A stretch of 64,000 nucleotides of DNA. Source: Longimicrobium sp. GTDB lineage: Bacteria; Gemmatimonadota; Gemmatimonadetes; Longimicrobiales; Longimicrobiaceae. This document shows positions 16,404 through 24,884 of this stretch, piece after piece. How positions within the stretch are numbered: the stretch's first letter is position 1; the number at the start of each line of letters is the position of its first letter. The notes beneath the pieces were generated by a model that did no database searches, was not told the DNA's origin, and was given only the letters and a program-made list of their open reading frames with translations. The stretch spans positions 310,001 through 374,000 of the forward strand of contig NZ_DASVSF010000002.1 in NCBI RefSeq assembly GCF_036388275.1, read 5' to 3'. Both the position numbers and the translations under genes were made by a program.

Positions 16404-17608
16404 TGGCCCTCCGGCGCGGTGGCCACGAGCGCTTCCACCTGGGCGCGGCGCGGGTCGTCCCTGGGCGTGCGGGCCAGGTACTCGCGGCACGCCCTCAGCG
16501 TTGCCTCGTCCTGGCCCTGCAGCTGCCTCACCATGGCCAGCACCAGCCAGCCGTCCGCGTGGTGGGGCGCCAGCATGGTGGCGGCTTCCAGCTGCGTGGC
16601 GGCTTCGTCGAGCCTGCGCAGGCGCGAAAGCAGGGTGCCGTACAGAATGCGCAGCATGGCGTCGTCCGGAGCCGTCTCGGCCGCCAGCCTCATCTCGCCC
16701 TCGCCGGTGGCGGTGTCGCCCGCGGCCAGCGCCAGCAACCCCAGCCGCAGGTGCGCCGGCGCGTACGACAGGTCTTCTTCCAGGGCGCGGGAATACGCCT
16801 CGCGCGCCTGGTCGGTCTTCCCCGCGCGCTCGAAGATCAGCCCGCGGCTGTGGTGGAGCACCGCCTTGCTCTCGTAGAAGCGCACCAGCTCGCGCTCGTC
16901 GCGCTCCACCTGCAGGTTCACCGCCGAATCCAGGTCCGCCAGCGCCCGTTCGTCGTTGCCCACCAGCGCGAACATCCGCGCGCGCTCCTGCAGGATCCAC
17001 CCGCGGGTTTCGCTGTTGTTGCGGCGGCTGCGCAGGGCCTCGCTGAAGGCCTGCGCCGCCTCGGGAACCTTTCCCTGCGCCGCCTTCACCCGCGCGCGCA
17101 TGACGGGAGGCAGGTCGGCCATCACCTGGTCGGTGTAGTACGAGAGCAGCGTCTGGTCGTCTACCCGGGTGGGGTCGCCGCCCACGATCAGGGCGCCCAC
17201 CCACATGCGCGTCAGCTCCGGCTCGAAGCGCCGCTGCACGAAGGGATCGCTGCGCAGCGCGCGCAGGTACAACGAGTCGATCTGCCGCGCCTCGGCCGAC
17301 GACCGGGCGCGCCCGCTGCTCTGGTACTGGATCATCCGGCGCGGATCGCGCAGCAGCATCGCCGTGTGGCGTCCGTACAGCGCGTCGGCCCACCCCGGCC
17401 TCAGCTCGACGGCCCAGTAGAAGGCGTCGGCGGCCAGCTCCGGGCGGCGGGCCATGCTGCGGACACCCAGCTCGTAGTAGGCGCGTGCGTCGTTGGTGTC
17501 GGCCGCCGCGGGAAGCGCGGGCCGGCGGGGCGCGCGCTGGGCACTGGCCGAGGTGGCCAGGAACACGGCGGCGGCGAACAGCGCCAGGTGGCTGCGGGAA
17601 AATCGCAT
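16400..17608 (-). CDS. Secreted TPR-repeat protein
   Basis: 402 residues. The start at 17608 gives a clean signal peptide (MRFSRSHLALF...ATSASAQ). The mature protein is helical with several tetratricopeptide-like units (for example SYAPAHLRLGLLALAAGDTA, and the HHADGWLVLAMVRQLQGQDE unit near the C-terminus). TPRs mediate protein-protein contacts. It overlaps the S41 protease gene by 4 bp, so the two are probably an operon with linked function, perhaps substrate delivery or scaffolding. The gene is divergent from the Spy-like gene, with a 191-bp AT-richer promoter gap between them. Confidence 0.85.
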   Translation of the reverse strand: MRFSRSHLALFAAAVFLATSASAQRAPRRPALPAAADTNDARAYYELGVRSMARRPELAADAFYWAVELRPGWADALYGRHTAMLLRDPRRMIQYQSSGRARSSAEARQIDSLYLRALRSDPFVQRRFEPELTRMWVGALIVGGDPTRVDDQTLLSYYTDQVMADLPPVMRARVKAAQGKVPEAAQAFSEALRSRRNNSETRGWILQERARMFALVGNDERALADLDSAVNLQVERDERELVRFYESKAVLHHSRGLIFERAGKTDQAREAYSRALEEDLSYAPAHLRLGLLALAAGDTATGEGEMRLAAETAPDDAMLRILYGTLLSRLRRLDEAATQLEAATMLAPHHADGWLVLAMVRQLQGQDEATLRACREYLARTPRDDPRRAQVEALVATAPEGQ

Positions 17609-17799
17609 CGGAAAACTTTCGGGGAGTGATTCGCGGGCGGGTGTGCGGCAACGGACGAAATTCGTGCGCACGCCAGGAGAATATTCTTGTATTCCGCGAT
17701 TCGCAACCCGCGCGTCCGGCCTTCCCCCAACGTTCGCGCGCGCTCCGCTGTATTCTGTATAGAGTCGCACACGATCCGCCCACACGAAAGCAGTGTCCC
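17609..17799. promoter_or_regulatory. Divergent promoter region
   Basis: A 191-bp gap between the divergent TPR-protein and Spy-like genes. It is locally AT-rich (GAATATTCTTGTATTCC near 17680 and GCTGTATTCTGTATAGAGT near 17747), consistent with one -10 box in each direction. Exact -35 partners could not be assigned. Confidence 0.35.
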
Positions 17800-18396
17800 A
17801 TGAGCATGTCCGTCCGCGTCCTGTTGATCGCCCTGGCGGCGTCCGTGGCCACCCCCGCCGCCGCGCAGCCCGGAGGCCGGCATCCCGAGCGCCCGCGCGC
17901 CGGGGCGCTTTCTCCCGACGAGGGCCGCCGCCCGTTCGAGGTGCTGCTGCGCCACCGCGAGCAGCTGCGGCTGAACGAGGAACAGGTGCGGCGCATCCAG
18001 GAGATCGGCCGGGGGCTGGAGGCACGCAACGCCCCCCTGCGGCAGCGGCTGGCCCAGGAGCGGCAGCGGTGGATGGCCCAGCGCCAGGGCGAGCTGGAGC
18101 GGATGGACGCCGAGCGGCGCCGCGCCGAGATGCGCCGGATGCGGCAGGAGCGGCAGGTGCCCGAGCCGATGCGGCCGCTGATGCGGGAGATGCGGGAGAA
18201 CATCACGGCCGCCGTGCGCGACGCCCACGGCGTGCTTTCCGACGAGCAGCGGACCCAGGCGCGTCGGGTGCTGCGCGAGGAGGCGCGCGCACGCCACGAA
18301 GAGATGCGGGCGCGGCATCCCGAGATGCGCCGCCGGCCCCCCCGCGAGGGGCGGCGTCACCGCCCGCGCGTGGAAGCCGCTCCCCGGCAGCCGTGA
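17800..18396 (+). CDS. Spy/CpxP-like periplasmic protein
   Basis: A 198-residue exported, very Arg/Glu-rich helical protein. A signal peptide (LLIALAASVATPAAA) is followed by LNEEQVRRIQEIG and LSDEQRTQARRVLREE, which resemble the LTxxQ repeats of Spy/CpxP chaperones and periplasmic metal-stress proteins. It overlaps the sigma-factor gene by 4 bp (GTGA), so it is probably part of an envelope-stress regulon with the ECF sigma and anti-sigma genes behind it. Chaperone versus metal-sensing role is not decidable. Confidence 0.75.
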   Translation: MSMSVRVLLIALAASVATPAAAQPGGRHPERPRAGALSPDEGRRPFEVLLRHREQLRLNEEQVRRIQEIGRGLEARNAPLRQRLAQERQRWMAQRQGELERMDAERRRAEMRRMRQERQVPEPMRPLMREMRENITAAVRDAHGVLSDEQRTQARRVLREEARARHEEMRARHPEMRRRPPREGRRHRPRVEAAPRQP

Positions 18397-19010
18397 ACCC
18401 GGCGCTCGCGGCCGTGCCGCTTGCGCCGGCGCAGGCCGGCCCGGCGTCCTCCGCCCTGGTGGCGGAGGACGAATCCGCGCTGGTGGAGCAGGTGCGCCAG
18501 GGTGACGCGGGCGCCTTCGACACGCTGGTCACGCGGTACATGCGCCGCGCCTTCGCCGTGGCGTACCGGCTGCTGGGCAACCGCGAAGACGCGGAAGACC
18601 TGGTGCAGGAAACCTTCATGGCCGTGCTGCAGAAGATCGACGCCTTTCAGCCCGGCCGCGCCTTTTCGCCCTGGTTCTTTCGCATCCTGGTCAACCGCGG
18701 CCTGAACGCCCGCAAGGCCCGCGCGGTGCGGACCACGGAAGAGATCCCCGACGGCACCGCCGCGGGCGGGTGCTCGCCGGAGCGCAGCGCCGAGCGGGCG
18801 GAGCTTCGGGGGCGCCTTTTCGCCGCGATGGCGGGGCTTCCCGAGCGGCAGCGGGTGATCGTGGAACTGTTCGAGCTGGAAGGGTTCGCCGGCCCCGAGA
18901 TCGCGGAGATCCTGGAGATTTCCGACGGCACCGTGCGCTGGCACCTTCACGAGGCACGCCAGGCGCTGCGGCGGGAACTGGCCGCCTACGACCGCAAGGA
19001 GGGAGGATGA
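18393..19010 (+). CDS. ECF RNA polymerase sigma factor
   Basis: 205 residues; a GTG start overlaps the Spy-like gene. Region 2 is visible as DTLVTRYMRRAFAVAYRLLG then REDAEDLVQETFMAV, and region 4 as LPERQRVIVELFELEG with the helix-turn-helix GPEIAEILEISDGTVRWHLH. About 30 residues of low-complexity Ala/Pro sequence precede region 2. It overlaps the next gene, a probable anti-sigma factor, so the three-gene unit likely responds to envelope stress and may autoregulate. The promoter target is unknown. Confidence 0.93.
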   Translation: MNPALAAVPLAPAQAGPASSALVAEDESALVEQVRQGDAGAFDTLVTRYMRRAFAVAYRLLGNREDAEDLVQETFMAVLQKIDAFQPGRAFSPWFFRILVNRGLNARKARAVRTTEEIPDGTAAGGCSPERSAERAELRGRLFAAMAGLPERQRVIVELFELEGFAGPEIAEILEISDGTVRWHLHEARQALRRELAAYDRKEGG

Positions 19011-19393
19011 TGGACGAACTTTCGCGCGACCCCGCGCTGGCCGCCGCGCTCCACGACGCGGGAGCACCCGCGCCCGAGGTGGACTGGGATGCCCTGCGCG
19101 CGCGCATTTCGGCCGACGCGCGGATGCCGCTGGCCCGCCGCCGCCCGTCGCGGCGCCCGGCCGTGCGCCTGCGCGCCCTGCTCCCCCTGGCCGCCGCCGC
19201 GGGGGTCGCCGGCCTGGCCCTGGCCACCCTTCCGGATCGGCGCCCGCCCGCCGTCACCCCGCAGGAGCGCACCGAAATCCAGGCGGCGCTGCGCGAATCG
19301 CTTCCCGACCAGGTGGCCCTGCTGATCTCGGGCGAGGCGGCCGAAGCGGCGCTGCTGGAATCGGCCGAGGAGAACGCCGGGGGGGAGAACTAG
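19007..19393 (+). CDS. Probable membrane anti-sigma factor
   Basis: 128 residues with two adjacent ATG codons (19007, 19010) after a GGAGG Shine-Dalgarno. The N-terminal ~45 residues are cytoplasmic. A single membrane helix (about 64-84) follows an Arg-rich stop-transfer segment, and the short outer tail is acidic. Size, topology and the 4-bp overlap with the sigma gene support an anti-sigma role (inference). No zinc-finger HxxxCxxC motif is present, unlike the second anti-sigma of this window. Confidence 0.7.
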   Translation: MMDELSRDPALAAALHDAGAPAPEVDWDALRARISADARMPLARRRPSRRPAVRLRALLPLAAAAGVAGLALATLPDRRPPAVTPQERTEIQAALRESLPDQVALLISGEAAEAALLESAEENAGGEN

Positions 19394-19737
19394 GGCCCGC
19401 GGCGACCTCCATACTTCACTCGCCAATGTGCGGACGACCGTCGGCAGGGCCAGCCTGGACGAACGACAAGGAGTGGCGGCAGCAGGTGCTCCCGATCGTG
19501 CTGCTCCTAAAAACGGGAGCAGCGGAAGCCGCCACGGGCGGCGCAAATCCGTGCACCGCAATGGAATGGCGCGATTGTAAGGTGCTTGACAAGCGGGGTC
19601 TTGGGCGGTAATTCCAAGACGCACGGGGCGCCGCGCGGCACTGGGCCGTGGGCGCCGCGGCCCCCCGGCCGCGCATCCTTCGCTACGGCTCCCGCCGCAC
19701 CGTGCGGCGGGTCTTGTTTTTACTTGGACGGCACCAG
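19394..19737 (+). promoter_or_regulatory. Promoter and structured leader of the NYN gene
   Basis: This 344-bp gap holds a near-consensus promoter, TTGACA (19586-19591) and TAATTC (19609-19614), spaced 17 bp. The transcript would start near 19621 and run through GC-rich, foldable sequence to a terminator-like hairpin. Further upstream, GCTCCCG/CGGGAGC (about 19489-19520) forms another stem. A 61-codon ORF here (19426-19611) has no supporting features. Confidence 0.5.
19691..19720 (+). terminator. Terminator-like hairpin just upstream of the NYN start
   Basis: CCCGCCGCAC / GTGCGGCGGG is followed by TCTTGTTTTT, ending only 17 bp before the ATG at 19738. It lies downstream of the predicted promoter at 19586, so it may act as an attenuator. 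Confidence 0.6.
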
Positions 19738-20289
19738 ATGAACGCAGCCATCTTCATTGACGGCGGATATTTCGACCGCGTGTCCCGCGACTGCGGATCG
19801 CCGCGGATCGACTTCGGCAAGCTGTCTTCGGAACTCGCGCGGCCGCACGAACTGCTTCGCACCTACTACTACCACTGCCTGCCGTACATGGGCCCCAACC
19901 CCTCGGAAGAGGACCAGGCCCGGTACGACAACAAGCAGCGCTTCTTCAACGCGCTCACGCGGCTCAACCGCTTCGAGGTGCGCGAGGGCAAGCTGGAGTA
20001 CCGCGGAACGGACCGCGAATCGGAGCGGCCCATTTTCGAGCAGAAGCGGGTCGACATCTACCTGGGCGTAGACCTGGCCATGCTGGCGGTGAAGCAGCGG
20101 ATCCACCGCGCCATCCTGGTGACGGGAGACAGCGACTTCCTTCCCGCCATCCGCGCCGCCAAGAACGAAGGCGTGCTGGTGCACCTGTTCCACGGCACCG
20201 GCCCCCAGCAGCCCCACAAGGACCTGTGGGACGAGGTGGACGAGCGCACCGTCATCACGCCGGACCTGCTTTCGCACTTCCTGCTGTAG
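19738..20289 (+). CDS. NYN-domain (LabA/DUF88-like) PIN-fold protein
   Basis: A 183-residue soluble protein. The acidic residues of the NYN/PIN nuclease fold are present: IFIDGGYF (Asp8), KRVDIYLGVDLAML (about 104-117) and VTGDSDFLPAI (about 127-137). Members of this family are predicted metal-dependent RNases or RNA-processing proteins. It is monocistronic, with a strong promoter and a terminator-like hairpin before it and a strong terminator after it, which suggests its expression is tightly set. The substrate is unknown. Confidence 0.85.
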   Translation: MNAAIFIDGGYFDRVSRDCGSPRIDFGKLSSELARPHELLRTYYYHCLPYMGPNPSEEDQARYDNKQRFFNALTRLNRFEVREGKLEYRGTDRESERPIFEQKRVDIYLGVDLAMLAVKQRIHRAILVTGDSDFLPAIRAAKNEGVLVHLFHGTGPQQPHKDLWDEVDERTVITPDLLSHFLL

Positions 20290-20310
20290 CACTGAGCGGG
20301 AAGATGGACG

Positions 20311-20345
20311 AAGCCCGCCGCGATCTCGCAGATCGCGGCGGGCTT
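20311..20345 (+). terminator. Rho-independent terminator of the NYN gene
   Basis: A perfect 16-bp stem, AAGCCCGCCGCGATCT (20311-20326) with 20330-20345, has a 3-nt loop and is followed by TCTCG. It lies 21 bp after the stop. Confidence 0.8.
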
Positions 20346-20393
20346 TCTCGTGCCCGTCCGGGCCACCACAACGCTCGCACATCCACCCAGGCC

Positions 20394-20450
20394 TGTCTTC
20401 CTGAGGCCCAGGCGCGCCGCATTCACCCGTAGCACAAACGACGCATCGGG
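20394..20450 (-). repeat. GGCCTCAGGATGACA-type repeat, inverted copy
   Basis: Read on the minus strand, this matches the repeats at 7497-7562 and 55432-55496 (GTGCTACGGG ... CTGGGCCTCAGGA). It begins the 20290-20777 repeat island, which holds no supportable gene. Confidence 0.55.
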
Positions 20451-20482
20451 GTTGGGTGCCGCGGGAAGCACAGTGGCGGAGC

Positions 20483-20676
20483 CCGGCCTTGCTGGGGCGA
20501 CTAAAGTCGCGGCAACAACGGCCCAAAGTCCGCCTTCGCGGACTGCACGCGCAGTCGGGTGCGCAAGGCCAGCCCGAGCGCGACCGGATTCTCCCTTTCC
20601 CCCGCTTGCGGGGGAGAGGGCCGGGGAGAGAGGGCGGCCAGGGGCATGCGCCGAGTTCCCCGAAGCGCACCGTTCC
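20483..20676 (+). repeat. ~195-bp dispersed repeat, copy 1
   Basis: This is nearly identical to the reverse complement of 55065-55260. It contains AAAGTCCGCCTTCGCGGACT and a CCCCCGCTTGCGGGGGAGAG palindrome. The two copies lie about 34 kb apart in opposite orientation. After it, AGCGCGATTCAGGTCTCTCC (about 20710-20730) resembles the module at 7260-7310. Confidence 0.8.
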
Positions 20677-20777
20677 TCACCCGCTCCCTGTGGAGTGCGC
20701 CAAGGCCAGCCGAAGCGCGATTCAGGTCTCTCCCCCGCCCCTGCGAAGCCACTTCCGGATTGGGGAGCGCGTCCCGC

Positions 20778-21290
20778 TTAGAAGGGCAGCCCGGGAAGGA
20801 ACGCCTGCGACCGGATCTTCCAGCGCCCGCGCTCGCGGTACAGCACCGTGAAGTGGGTTCCCGACACCGGCTCCGCGTCCGGAGACGCCTGGTACATGTA
20901 GGGGCCGGTCGCCGAGTACAGGTCTTCGCCAGCCACGAAATCGGCGATGCCCGTGCGGAGCTGCGAGCCCTCGGGGAGCGAGTCGTTCAGGAACGCGACA
21001 AGCGCGGTGTGCCCGTTGATGACCCTCGTGGGCGAGAACGCCACCGTCGGGCCGGCCGAGTAGAGCCCGGCCAGGCGCCGCTCGTCGTGGCCTGCCCAGG
21101 CCTCGCTCCAGCCGTTGATGAAGCGGTTGAAGTCGCGCAGCGCGTCGGCGGTGTAGGCCTGGCGCTCCCGCGCCATGTCGACTCGCCCGGACTCGCCCGG
21201 CACCTGGGCCCGCGCAGCCACGGGCGCGAGCAGCGTCGTGAGCAGCGCGCCCGCCAGGGCCGCGCCGCGCAGGGGCAGACAGGTGAACAC
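20778..21290 (-). CDS. Secreted SnoaL-like/DUF4440-type protein
   Basis: 170 residues from a GTG start. A signal peptide (ALAGALLTTLLAPVAARAQ) is followed by a cystatin/NTF2-like alpha+beta domain with typical phrases FINGWSEAWAGHDERRLAGLY and GTHFTVLYRERGRWKIRSQAF. Proteins of this family are mostly of unknown activity, sometimes ketosteroid-isomerase-like; no catalytic residues can be assigned. It stands alone downstream of, and on the same strand as, the DUF58 operon, with a 146-bp gap. Confidence 0.75.
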   Translation of the reverse strand: MFTCLPLRGAALAGALLTTLLAPVAARAQVPGESGRVDMARERQAYTADALRDFNRFINGWSEAWAGHDERRLAGLYSAGPTVAFSPTRVINGHTALVAFLNDSLPEGSQLRTGIADFVAGEDLYSATGPYMYQASPDAEPVSGTHFTVLYRERGRWKIRSQAFLPGLPF

Positions 21291-21436
21291 GTTCAGCTCG
21301 TTGCGTGGGGGTGGAGAACGCAGGCCCGGACGCTCAGTGCCGCCGCGAGGGTGCGGCGAGGCTCTTCCTTCAACCGGGTGGGTGCGGGACCATTACCCCG
21401 CGGAGATCGGCAATGGTCCATGGAGCGCCGTAGAGG

Positions 21437-22732
21437 TCACAGCATTCCCCGGCGCTTCACGTCCAGGTAGCGGTTCACCACCGCCGGTACCGCGTCGCCG
21501 GGGCGGGTGTCGGCCACCAGCACGCCGGAGCGCTGCATGGCGGCCAGGGCGGCGGCGCGGGCCTGCAGCAGCTCTTCGGCGGCGGCGCGGCGGTACACCG
21601 CGGCCTCGTCGACGGGCGCCGTCTCGGCCACGGCTTCCAGGTCGGGGTTGCGGATGGCGACGGCCAGGGGCAGGTGCCGCTCCGCCGCGCGCCCCAGCTG
21701 CGACACCAGCGCCGCCGAGGCCAGCGGGTCGATGATGTCGGTGAACAGCACCAGCAGCGAGCGCTTGCGCACCTGCTTGGCCAGGTAGGTGAACGCCGCC
21801 GGGTAGTTGGGCTCCACCATCTTCGCGTGCACCTCGCCCAGCGCGTCGGACAGGCGCGCCAGCGAGTTGCGGGCGGGCGGAATGAAGCGCGTCACCCGGT
21901 CGGCGAACACCAGAAGCCCCACCGCGTCGTCGTGCACCCCCGCCACGTCGGCGAGCAGCAGCGCGGCCGTCAGCGCGTAGTCCAGCCGCTCGCGCTCGCC
22001 CACCTTCTGCGTCATCAGCCGGCCGGCGTCGATGCAGATCATCACGTTCTGCCGGCGCTCCATCTCGTACTGCCGCACGATCAGCCCGCCGCGCCGCGCG
22101 GAGGCCTTCCAGTCTACCGTGCGCGGATCGTCGCCGCGCGCGTACTCGCGCAGGCTCTCGAACTGCCCGCCCTCGCCGCGCTGCCGGATGTTGCGGAAGC
22201 CCGCCTCGCGCAGCCGGTTGCGCAGCCCCAGCAGGCGGAACTGCTTGACCTCGAGCACGCCGGGCACCACCCGCACCGCGTCAGCCCGCGGCACGCGCCG
22301 CTGCTGCCACGCCAGCCCCAGCGGCCCGGCGATGCGCAGGTGCACGTCGCCGAACACGGCGTCGCCGCGGCGCACCGTGGCCACGGCGTACCCCAGCCGC
22401 GTCTCCCGCCGCGCGTCCAGCCACAGCTCGTGCTCGTCGCCGCCCTCGCGCCGCAAAATGGGCGGCAGGTCGTCCGTCACCCGCACCCGCACCCGCCGGC
22501 CGGCGCGGTTGTCGAGCAGCCACGCCACCTCGGCCCGCGCGCCGAGGGAGATGCGCGGGGGCGAGCGGCGCGACACCGTGAGCTGCGCGGGGCCGGGGAC
22601 GTACCACGCGTCCAGCCCGAACGCCACCAGCAGCACGGCGTCGGCCAGCAGCGCCAGGACGGGGTGCACCAGGAAGAGCGCGGACGCCCCCGCCAGCAGC
22701 GCCAGGAACAGGCGCGAGGGAAGCAGGCTCAA
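21437..22732 (-). CDS. DUF58 domain protein (MoxR-associated)
   Basis: 431 residues. Two N-terminal hydrophobic segments (residues about 5-45) anchor a long soluble part. The DUF58 signature RQRGEGGQFESLREYARGDD precedes DWKASARRGGLIVRQYE, and a von Willebrand A-like fold follows (ICIDAGRLM and LVLFTDIID). Such proteins are encoded with MoxR AAA ATPases and are thought to help assemble or mature envelope complexes. Its start overlaps the MoxR stop (ATGA). It is the last gene of the operon transcribed from about 27.4 kb. Confidence 0.9.
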   Translation of the reverse strand: MSLLPSRLFLALLAGASALFLVHPVLALLADAVLLVAFGLDAWYVPGPAQLTVSRRSPPRISLGARAEVAWLLDNRAGRRVRVRVTDDLPPILRREGGDEHELWLDARRETRLGYAVATVRRGDAVFGDVHLRIAGPLGLAWQQRRVPRADAVRVVPGVLEVKQFRLLGLRNRLREAGFRNIRQRGEGGQFESLREYARGDDPRTVDWKASARRGGLIVRQYEMERRQNVMICIDAGRLMTQKVGERERLDYALTAALLLADVAGVHDDAVGLLVFADRVTRFIPPARNSLARLSDALGEVHAKMVEPNYPAAFTYLAKQVRKRSLLVLFTDIIDPLASAALVSQLGRAAERHLPLAVAIRNPDLEAVAETAPVDEAAVYRRAAAEELLQARAAALAAMQRSGVLVADTRPGDAVPAVVNRYLDVKRRGML

Positions 22733-23709
22733 GCCTCGGCGCCGCGCGGGGCGGGGATGGTGGTGAGCAGTCCGGCCAGGCGCTGGTCCACCGTCTGCCC
22801 CTCTACCTCGGCCTCGGGGGTCAGCACCACGCGGTGCCGCAGCACGGGGAGGACGAGCATCTTCACGTCGTCCGGCGTCACGAAGTCGCGCCCGGCCAGG
22901 AACGCCTCGGCGCGGCTGGCCAGGAACAGCGACACGCCCGCCCGGGGCGACGCGCCCAGCGCCAGGCTGGGCTCCTCGCGGGTGGCGCGGACGATCCGGG
23001 TGATGTAGTCGCGCACCGTGGGCTCCACGTGCACCGTGGCTACCGACTGCCGCAGCGCGACGAGCTCGCCGGACGAAAGGACGGGCTTGATGCCGTACGT
23101 TTCCGCCCGGTCGGCGCTGAAGCCCGCGACGTAGCGGTCCAGGATGGCGCGCTCGGCCTCGGCGCCCGGGTAGCCGATGGTGATCTTGAGCAGGAAGCGG
23201 TCGAGCTGGGCCTCGGGGAGGGGATAGGTGCCCTCGTACTCCACCGGGTTCTGCGAGGCGAAGACGGTGAAGCCGGCGGGCAGCGGGCGCGTCTGCCCGT
23301 CCACCGTCACCTGCCGCTCCTGCATGGCTTCCAGCAGCGCCGCCTGCGTCTTGGCGGGGGCGCGGTTGATCTCGTCGGCCAGCAGCAGGTCGGTGAACAC
23401 CGGCCCGGAGTGGAAGGAGAACTCGCGCTTCATCTGGTCCAGCACGTTCACGCCGATCAGGTCCGTCGGCATCAGGTCGGGGGTGAACTGCACCCGGCCG
23501 AAGCGAAGCTCCAGCGCCATCGCCAGCGAGCGGATGGAAAGCGTCTTGGCGGTGCCCGGCACCCCCTCGAGCAGCGCGTGCCCCCCCGCCAGCAGCGCCA
23601 CCATCATCTGCCTGAGCAGGTCTTCCTGGCCCAGCACCACCGTGCCCAGCTCGTCCAGCACCCGCTGGGCCCGCTCGGCCGCCACCCCGTTCGTCGTCAG
23701 CTCGCTCAC
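22729..23709 (-). CDS. MoxR family AAA+ ATPase
   Basis: 326 residues starting at GTG 23709, overlapping the DUF4350 gene stop (GTGA). The Walker A is GVPGTAKT (about 48-55), Walker B LLADEINRAPAKTQ, sensor 1 FASQNPVEYEGTYPLPEAQLD, and the helical lid contains SPRAGVSLFLASRAEAF. These are hallmark MoxR motifs. MoxR ATPases act as chaperones with VWA/DUF58 partners, here the next gene. Operon order MoxR-DUF58 with DUF4350 and DUF4129 genes upstream is widespread in bacteria. Confidence 0.95.
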   Translation of the reverse strand: MSELTTNGVAAERAQRVLDELGTVVLGQEDLLRQMMVALLAGGHALLEGVPGTAKTLSIRSLAMALELRFGRVQFTPDLMPTDLIGVNVLDQMKREFSFHSGPVFTDLLLADEINRAPAKTQAALLEAMQERQVTVDGQTRPLPAGFTVFASQNPVEYEGTYPLPEAQLDRFLLKITIGYPGAEAERAILDRYVAGFSADRAETYGIKPVLSSGELVALRQSVATVHVEPTVRDYITRIVRATREEPSLALGASPRAGVSLFLASRAEAFLAGRDFVTPDDVKMLVLPVLRHRVVLTPEAEVEGQTVDQRLAGLLTTIPAPRGAEA

Positions 23710-24884
23710 CGTTTTACCTCGTCCAGTAGATCGTCGACGCGACGGGCCACCGACACCAGCTCGGCGTCGGTCCCGCGCTTCCATTCCGTTTGCAGCGCCG
23801 CCGCGGCATCGCGGCCCACGGGGCTGGCGGTGGCCATGCGGCCCAGCAACTCCGCCGCGCCCGCCTCGTCGGCCGGCGCGCGCTTCCCCAGCCGCCGCGC
23901 CATCCCCGCCACCAGCAGCCGCCTGGCCGTGCGCTTGGCCCCCGCCTGCCGGTACGCGCCAGCCAGCGCCTCCACGTGCTCCAGCGGCGACCGCCGCCGC
24001 GCCGGCGGGGGCGGCAGCGGCGCGCCGAAGCGCCGTCCGGCCGCCAGCATCAGCAGCAGCAGCACGGCGAACAGCTGCAGCGAGGCGTGCCCCGCCGGGT
24101 GCTCGCCCAGGAACCGCCGCAGCGCCTTCCACACGCTTCCGTCGCCCTGAAAGCCGTGGTGGTACTCGTCGAACGTAAGCGGCCCGCCCGCGGCCAGCTC
24201 CGCCGCGGCCCGGGCGAACAGGGGGGCGGCGCCGCTGGTGCGCAGCCGCTCGTTGGTCAGCGGCCGCGCATCGCTGAACGCCACGACCCTCCCCCGGCCC
24301 ATCTTGTACGCGATGGCGACCGGCTTTCCCCCCGCTTCCAGGAGCACGGTCGCGCGGCGCTCGCGGACCACGCGCGAGCTGTCGTCGAACCCGCGGCGGA
24401 AACCCTTCACCGTGCCCGTGCCCTCCGTCCAGCGATGCGGTCGGGCGGTGGCCGCCACCCCTTCGCCGAAGTCACCGCCCACCGCGCCGGACAGGCGGCT
24501 GACGTCCAGCCCCAGCGTGTCGTACGCCGGCCCCGCCGTCCCCCACGGGCTCACGGCGAACACCAGCGTTCCGCCCCCGCGAACGTGCTCCGCCAGTGCG
24601 TGCATCTCGGCGGGGGTGGGCTGCTCGGCGGGGGAGATGATGGCGAGGGCGCGGGGAAGCGAGTCGGTGCCGCCTGCGTCCACCAGCGGCGCGGTGCGCC
24701 GGGCCACGGGCACCTTCACCTCTTCCAGCGTCCAGTACAGCGCCTGCAGCCCGCCGGTGGAGGTGAGGAAGGTGGAGGCGCGCGGGTCTTCGCGGTCGTC
24801 CGGGGCCTGCGTGCCCACCAGGGTGGAAAGGATGAGCAGCACCAGCACCAGTGCCACCAGCATCCCGGACTCGCGCCTACCCAT
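23706..24884 (-). CDS. DUF4350-domain membrane protein
   Basis: 392 residues. The ATG at 24884 (or GTG 24890) lies within the end of the upstream gene. An N-terminal membrane helix (ESGMLVALVLVLLILSTLVG) is followed by an extracytoplasmic DUF4350 domain, with ALYWTLEEVKVPVARRTAPL near residue 50, then a second helix (about 270-290, FAVLLLLMLAAGRRF) and a basic helical cytoplasmic tail. It is the usual third partner in MoxR/DUF58/DUF4129 clusters. Biochemical function is unknown; envelope-linked roles are assumed from context. Confidence 0.8.
   Translation of the reverse strand: MGRRESGMLVALVLVLLILSTLVGTQAPDDREDPRASTFLTSTGGLQALYWTLEEVKVPVARRTAPLVDAGGTDSLPRALAIISPAEQPTPAEMHALAEHVRGGGTLVFAVSPWGTAGPAYDTLGLDVSRLSGAVGGDFGEGVAATARPHRWTEGTGTVKGFRRGFDDSSRVVRERRATVLLEAGGKPVAIAYKMGRGRVVAFSDARPLTNERLRTSGAAPLFARAAAELAAGGPLTFDEYHHGFQGDGSVWKALRRFLGEHPAGHASLQLFAVLLLLMLAAGRRFGAPLPPPPARRRSPLEHVEALAGAYRQAGAKRTARRLLVAGMARRLGKRAPADEAGAAELLGRMATASPVGRDAAAALQTEWKRGTDAELVSVARRVDDLLDEVKR

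Noticed and set aside
14817..18206. 1129-codon minus-strand ORF read as a single protein
   Set aside because: Only its C-terminal 528 residues, from GTG 16403, form a real S41 protease; the rest is out of frame with the TPR gene that overlaps it by 4 bp.
19426..19611. 61-codon plus-strand ORF upstream of the NYN gene
   Set aside because: Overlaps a strong promoter and leader, with no ribosome-binding site or conserved-looking residues.
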